From NCBI GenBank assembly GCA_025210375.1, contig JAOASB010000052.1:310001-374000 (forward strand): a stretch of DNA of 64,000 bases, given 5' to 3'. The DNA comes from Maledivibacter sp. (GTDB taxonomy: Bacteria > Bacillota > Clostridia > Peptostreptococcales > Caminicellaceae). The position numbers were made by a program, and so were the translations under genes. The notes beneath the pieces are model-generated. The model searched no databases. It worked only from the letters and a program-made list of their open reading frames with translations, and was not told the DNA's origin. Of the stretch, positions 61,506 to 64,000 are shown piece after piece (within the stretch, counting starts at the first letter, position 1; the number at the start of each line of letters is the position of its first letter).

Positions 61506-62882
61506 ATGGATGAAAAAATTAGGATTATGAGCGAAGAAAAAATTTCTAGGGTATTATTGAAATTTGGAATACCTGCAATCATAGGTTTGCTTATAACCGC
61601 TATATATAATTTTGTGGATGCCATATTTGTTGGAGGACTTGGAACGAGTGCAATGGGAGCGGCGGCTATAGCTTTTCCCATATCAATGGTTATTGTGGGA
61701 CTTGGCTTGACATTGGGAAGTGGTGCTGCTTCTTATATTTCTAGGCTTTTAGGAGAAAAAGATATAGAACTAGGGAATAGAACTGCTTCAACAGCTTTTT
61801 TTTGGAGTATAATTTTAGGAATAATCGTGATAGTTCCCTCCTTAATTTTCTTGCAGCCATTATTACGTTCCTTTGGAGCTACGGATACCATATTGCCCTT
61901 TGCAAAGGACTATGGGTATATTTTCATTGCAGGGTCAATATTCAGTGTTGTAAATATAACTATGAACAATATAGTAAGAGCTGAAGGTGCAGCTAAAATT
62001 AGTATGAAAGCCTTGATGGTGGGAGCAATTCTCAATATAATTCTAGATCCAATATTTATATATAGCTTTGGGTTGGGAATAAAGGGAGCTGCCATAGCTA
62101 CAGTAATATCACAAGTGGTAAGTATGATTTTATTGTTAGCTTTTTTTTCAAGTGATAAAAGCAGCATCAAGATATCCACTAAGTATTTTACTTTGTCTAA
62201 AGAAATAATGCTAGAAATATTAAAAATAGGAATGCCAAATCTTGTTTTTCAGATATTATCCAGTGCTTCCATGGGACTGATAAACTCGGCTGCCGTTCCC
62301 TATGGTGATGCCGCAGTGGCTGCCATGGGGATCGTAAATAGAATATTTGCTATAGGAAGCTATGTTGTATTCGGATTTTCAAAGGGGTTTCAACCCATTG
62401 CAGGATATAGCTATGGTGCAAAGAAATATAGTCGTTTAAAAGAATTAATAAATATTTCCCTTAGATGGACATCTGTTTTTTGTTTTGGCCTGGCGGTGAT
62501 TCAAATCATATTTGCGAGTCCCATAGTATCAATATTTAGTGATGATCCCTTAGTTCTTAAAATAGGGTCTAGAGCTTTAAGGGCTTATAGTATAATGTTT
62601 CCATTCTTTGGCTTCCAAGTGATTTATATGACATTATTTTTAGCATTAGGGAAAGCCAGGGAAGGGGGAATATTGAGTTTGGGAAGACAGGGGATATTCT
62701 TGATACCAACTGTTCTTATCTTGCCACGAATAGTAGGATTAGATGGAGTTCTTTTTTCCCAAGCAATAGCAGATTTTTTTACAACATTACTTACCGTGGT
62801 ATTTTCTTTTAAGATAAATGACAAAATCAGTAGCTTAACAAAAGAAATACCTATAAATACCAATAAAACAGAAATTGGATAA
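61506..62882 (+). CDS. MATE-family multidrug/metabolite exporter
   Basis: A 458-residue protein with twelve membrane helices in two homologous halves. Family marks are VLLKFGIPAIIGLLITAIYN, FVDAIFVGGLGTSAMGA, and the repeat in the second half NRIFAIGSYVVFGFSKGFQP. MATE proteins export cations, drugs or metabolites, including siderophores, using Na+ or H+. Control by Fur- and MarR-like sites suggests export of a chelator or of a toxic product of the uptake system. AAGGAGAG precedes the ATG. A MITE copy directly abuts its stop codon. Confidence 0.92.
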   Translation: MDEKIRIMSEEKISRVLLKFGIPAIIGLLITAIYNFVDAIFVGGLGTSAMGAAAIAFPISMVIVGLGLTLGSGAASYISRLLGEKDIELGNRTASTAFFWSIILGIIVIVPSLIFLQPLLRSFGATDTILPFAKDYGYIFIAGSIFSVVNITMNNIVRAEGAAKISMKALMVGAILNIILDPIFIYSFGLGIKGAAIATVISQVVSMILLLAFFSSDKSSIKISTKYFTLSKEIMLEILKIGMPNLVFQILSSASMGLINSAAVPYGDAAVAAMGIVNRIFAIGSYVVFGFSKGFQPIAGYSYGAKKYSRLKELINISLRWTSVFCFGLAVIQIIFASPIVSIFSDDPLVLKIGSRALRAYSIMFPFFGFQVIYMTLFLALGKAREGGILSLGRQGIFLIPTVLILPRIVGLDGVLFSQAIADFFTTLLTVVFSFKINDKISSLTKEIPINTNKTEIG

Positions 62883-62884
62883 TT

Positions 62885-63002
62885 GAGCAAATTGCATAAT
62901 TACCTTCTGCAAAAACTATCTACTATATATAGTTAAAAAACCTTAAGAACTATACCATATATATTATGCAATTCTGCCAAGTAAGAGTTATGCAATTTCC
63001 TC
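62885..63002 (+). mobile_element. MITE-like element, copy F (118 bp)
   Basis: It begins GAGCAAATTGCATAATTAC and ends TTATGCAATTTCCTC. AATT duplications are at 62881-62884 and 63003-63006; the left one includes the last two bases of the MATE stop codon. It separates the MATE and ABC exporter genes. Confidence 0.85.
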
Positions 63003-63044
63003 AATTATATAAAAACTAAAAATCATGATCAGAAGGAGGAAAAA

Positions 63045-64000
63045 ATGAAAAATAATGCTATGGATTTAAAAAAGAAATATAAAGGGAAAAATAAATTTTC
63101 TAGTGTTTTGATGGCATTAAGTGTAGTACTAGGTGTGATTTCCATGTTTATAGTTATTGGGATAGTGAGATTGTATTCAGTGCAGCAGCTTACAACAGCA
63201 AGCATTCTTAAATATGGTTTTGGGATAGCCCTTTGTCAGGTATTGAAAGCCCTTTTATATGCCCTTTCCATACACAAAGCCCATGATGTAGCCTATTCAT
63301 CCCTAGTGGAAATAAGATTGGATATAATTAATCATTTAAAGAAAATGCCTATATCCTTTTTTCAAGAAAGGAAAACAGGAGATCTTGCAAATATAATAAA
63401 TCACGATGTAGAACAAGTGGAGGTTTACTTAGCCCATGCTTATCCAGAAATAATAGTGGCGACTTTAATACCTACAACCATATTTATAAGCTTGCTTTTC
63501 GTGGATTGGAGGCTTGCATTTGCTTTGGTTTCCACCATTCCGATCATGTGGTTATTGATGGGACTTTTTCATAGATTTTGGGGCGAGCAATTTCAGATAT
63601 ATAATCAAAGTACAAAGAGGATGTCAGAGGATTTACTGGAATACATAGCAACCATACCGGTCATAAAGGCATTTAGTAAGGATGAAAATAGAACAGAAAA
63701 AATTCTTGATACGATGCATAGCTATATCAAATGGGTAAAGAAGATGACTGCGGGCATATCAATTCCCATGGGTATAATAGGATTGTTTATAGAAGGGGGA
63801 ATTGTGGTATTGTCCATTGTAGGGTCCATACTTCTTAGCAATAATCTAATTACCACAGAACAATTTATTTTATCAATAATATTGGGGGGCGTATTTGTTA
63901 GTTCCTTTGCAAAATTATCAACATTTCAACACAAGAACATAGTTTTTGGGAAAACCATCAACAGCATAAATACGATCCTTGGAGTAAAGGAAGTAGGGAA
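63045..64000 (+). CDS. ABC exporter (type IV fold), N-terminal membrane domain, partial
   Basis: The ATG at 63045 follows AGGAGG, and the frame runs off the window after 318 codons. The visible part is an exporter membrane domain with about six helices, containing FFQERKTGDLANIINHDVEQ and EDLLEYIATIPVIKAFSKDE, typical of half-size transporters such as MsbA/YbtP/IrtA. The ATPase domain lies beyond 64000. Cotranscription with the MATE gene under a Fur-like site fits the YbtPQ-like exporters that take part in iron-chelate handling, but the direction and cargo cannot be read here. Confidence 0.88.
   Translation, partial: MKNNAMDLKKKYKGKNKFSSVLMALSVVLGVISMFIVIGIVRLYSVQQLTTASILKYGFGIALCQVLKALLYALSIHKAHDVAYSSLVEIRLDIINHLKKMPISFFQERKTGDLANIINHDVEQVEVYLAHAYPEIIVATLIPTTIFISLLFVDWRLAFALVSTIPIMWLLMGLFHRFWGEQFQIYNQSTKRMSEDLLEYIATIPVIKAFSKDENRTEKILDTMHSYIKWVKKMTAGISIPMGIIGLFIEGGIVVLSIVGSILLSNNLITTEQFILSIILGGVFVSSFAKLSTFQHKNIVFGKTINSINTILGVKEVG

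Noticed and set aside
22524..63002. CRISPR array or phage attachment sites
   Set aside because: The dispersed repeats are far apart, differ in length and orientation and carry target duplications, which fits MITEs and not CRISPR or att sites.

Overview
The window is an A+T-rich stretch of about 64 kb. Coding density, start-codon use, strong AGGAGG ribosome binding sites and gene content (clade II PurL, DUF3793, ferredoxin-type nitrogenase-like proteins, flavodoxins) point to an anaerobic Firmicute of the class Clostridia. The species cannot be named from the sequence alone. I see no rRNA, tRNA, CRISPR array, phage or intact transposase gene.

Layout. 1-0.5 kb holds the end of an NCS2 purine permease. 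1.0-1.9 kb holds a LysR regulator. 2.1-13.5 kb is a purine biosynthesis operon, purL-purE-purC-purF-purM-purN-purH-purD, with an internal promoter before purE. 13.8-22.1 kb is an amino-sugar and cell-wall recycling block: GntR regulator, nagB, murQ, an AmiE/YfeW-like serine hydrolase, murP, a PHP-domain protein, a Crr-like EIIA and murR. 23-29 kb is a Crp/Fnr regulator divergent from a dipeptide/nickel-type ABC importer with two fused ATPases. 29-40.5 kb is mixed: TrmO-like protein, flippase, AraC regulator, acyltransferase, BaiN-like flavoprotein, Tag glycosylase, two flavodoxins, YibE/F, DUF3793 and HD-GYP.

40.6-63 kb is the unusual part. Two complete nitrogenase-like gene sets (NifH-, NifD- and NifK-like) lie among siderophore/cobalamin-type ABC import genes, three paralogous lipoprotein receptors, a CbiL-like tetrapyrrole methylase, a HypB/UreG-like GTPase with an ABC ATPase and a signal-less binding protein, a Tau/Ssu-type importer, a MATE exporter and the start of an ABC exporter. 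Fur-box-like palindromes stand before nearly every transcription unit here, and also before DUF3793/flavodoxin and the dipeptide-type importer. The two NifD-like subunits keep three cluster cysteines but lack both FeMo-cofactor ligands, and the NifK-like partners keep only one cluster cysteine. This looks like a DPOR/COR/CfbD-type reductase, not a nitrogenase. My working hypothesis is an iron-starvation-induced system that imports and reductively processes a metal-tetrapyrrole or other metal chelate. The substrate is unknown.

The window also carries a family of seven small inverted-repeat elements (MITE-like, 4-bp target duplications) that often sit directly behind stop codons, a second short repeat family, and several long hairpins.
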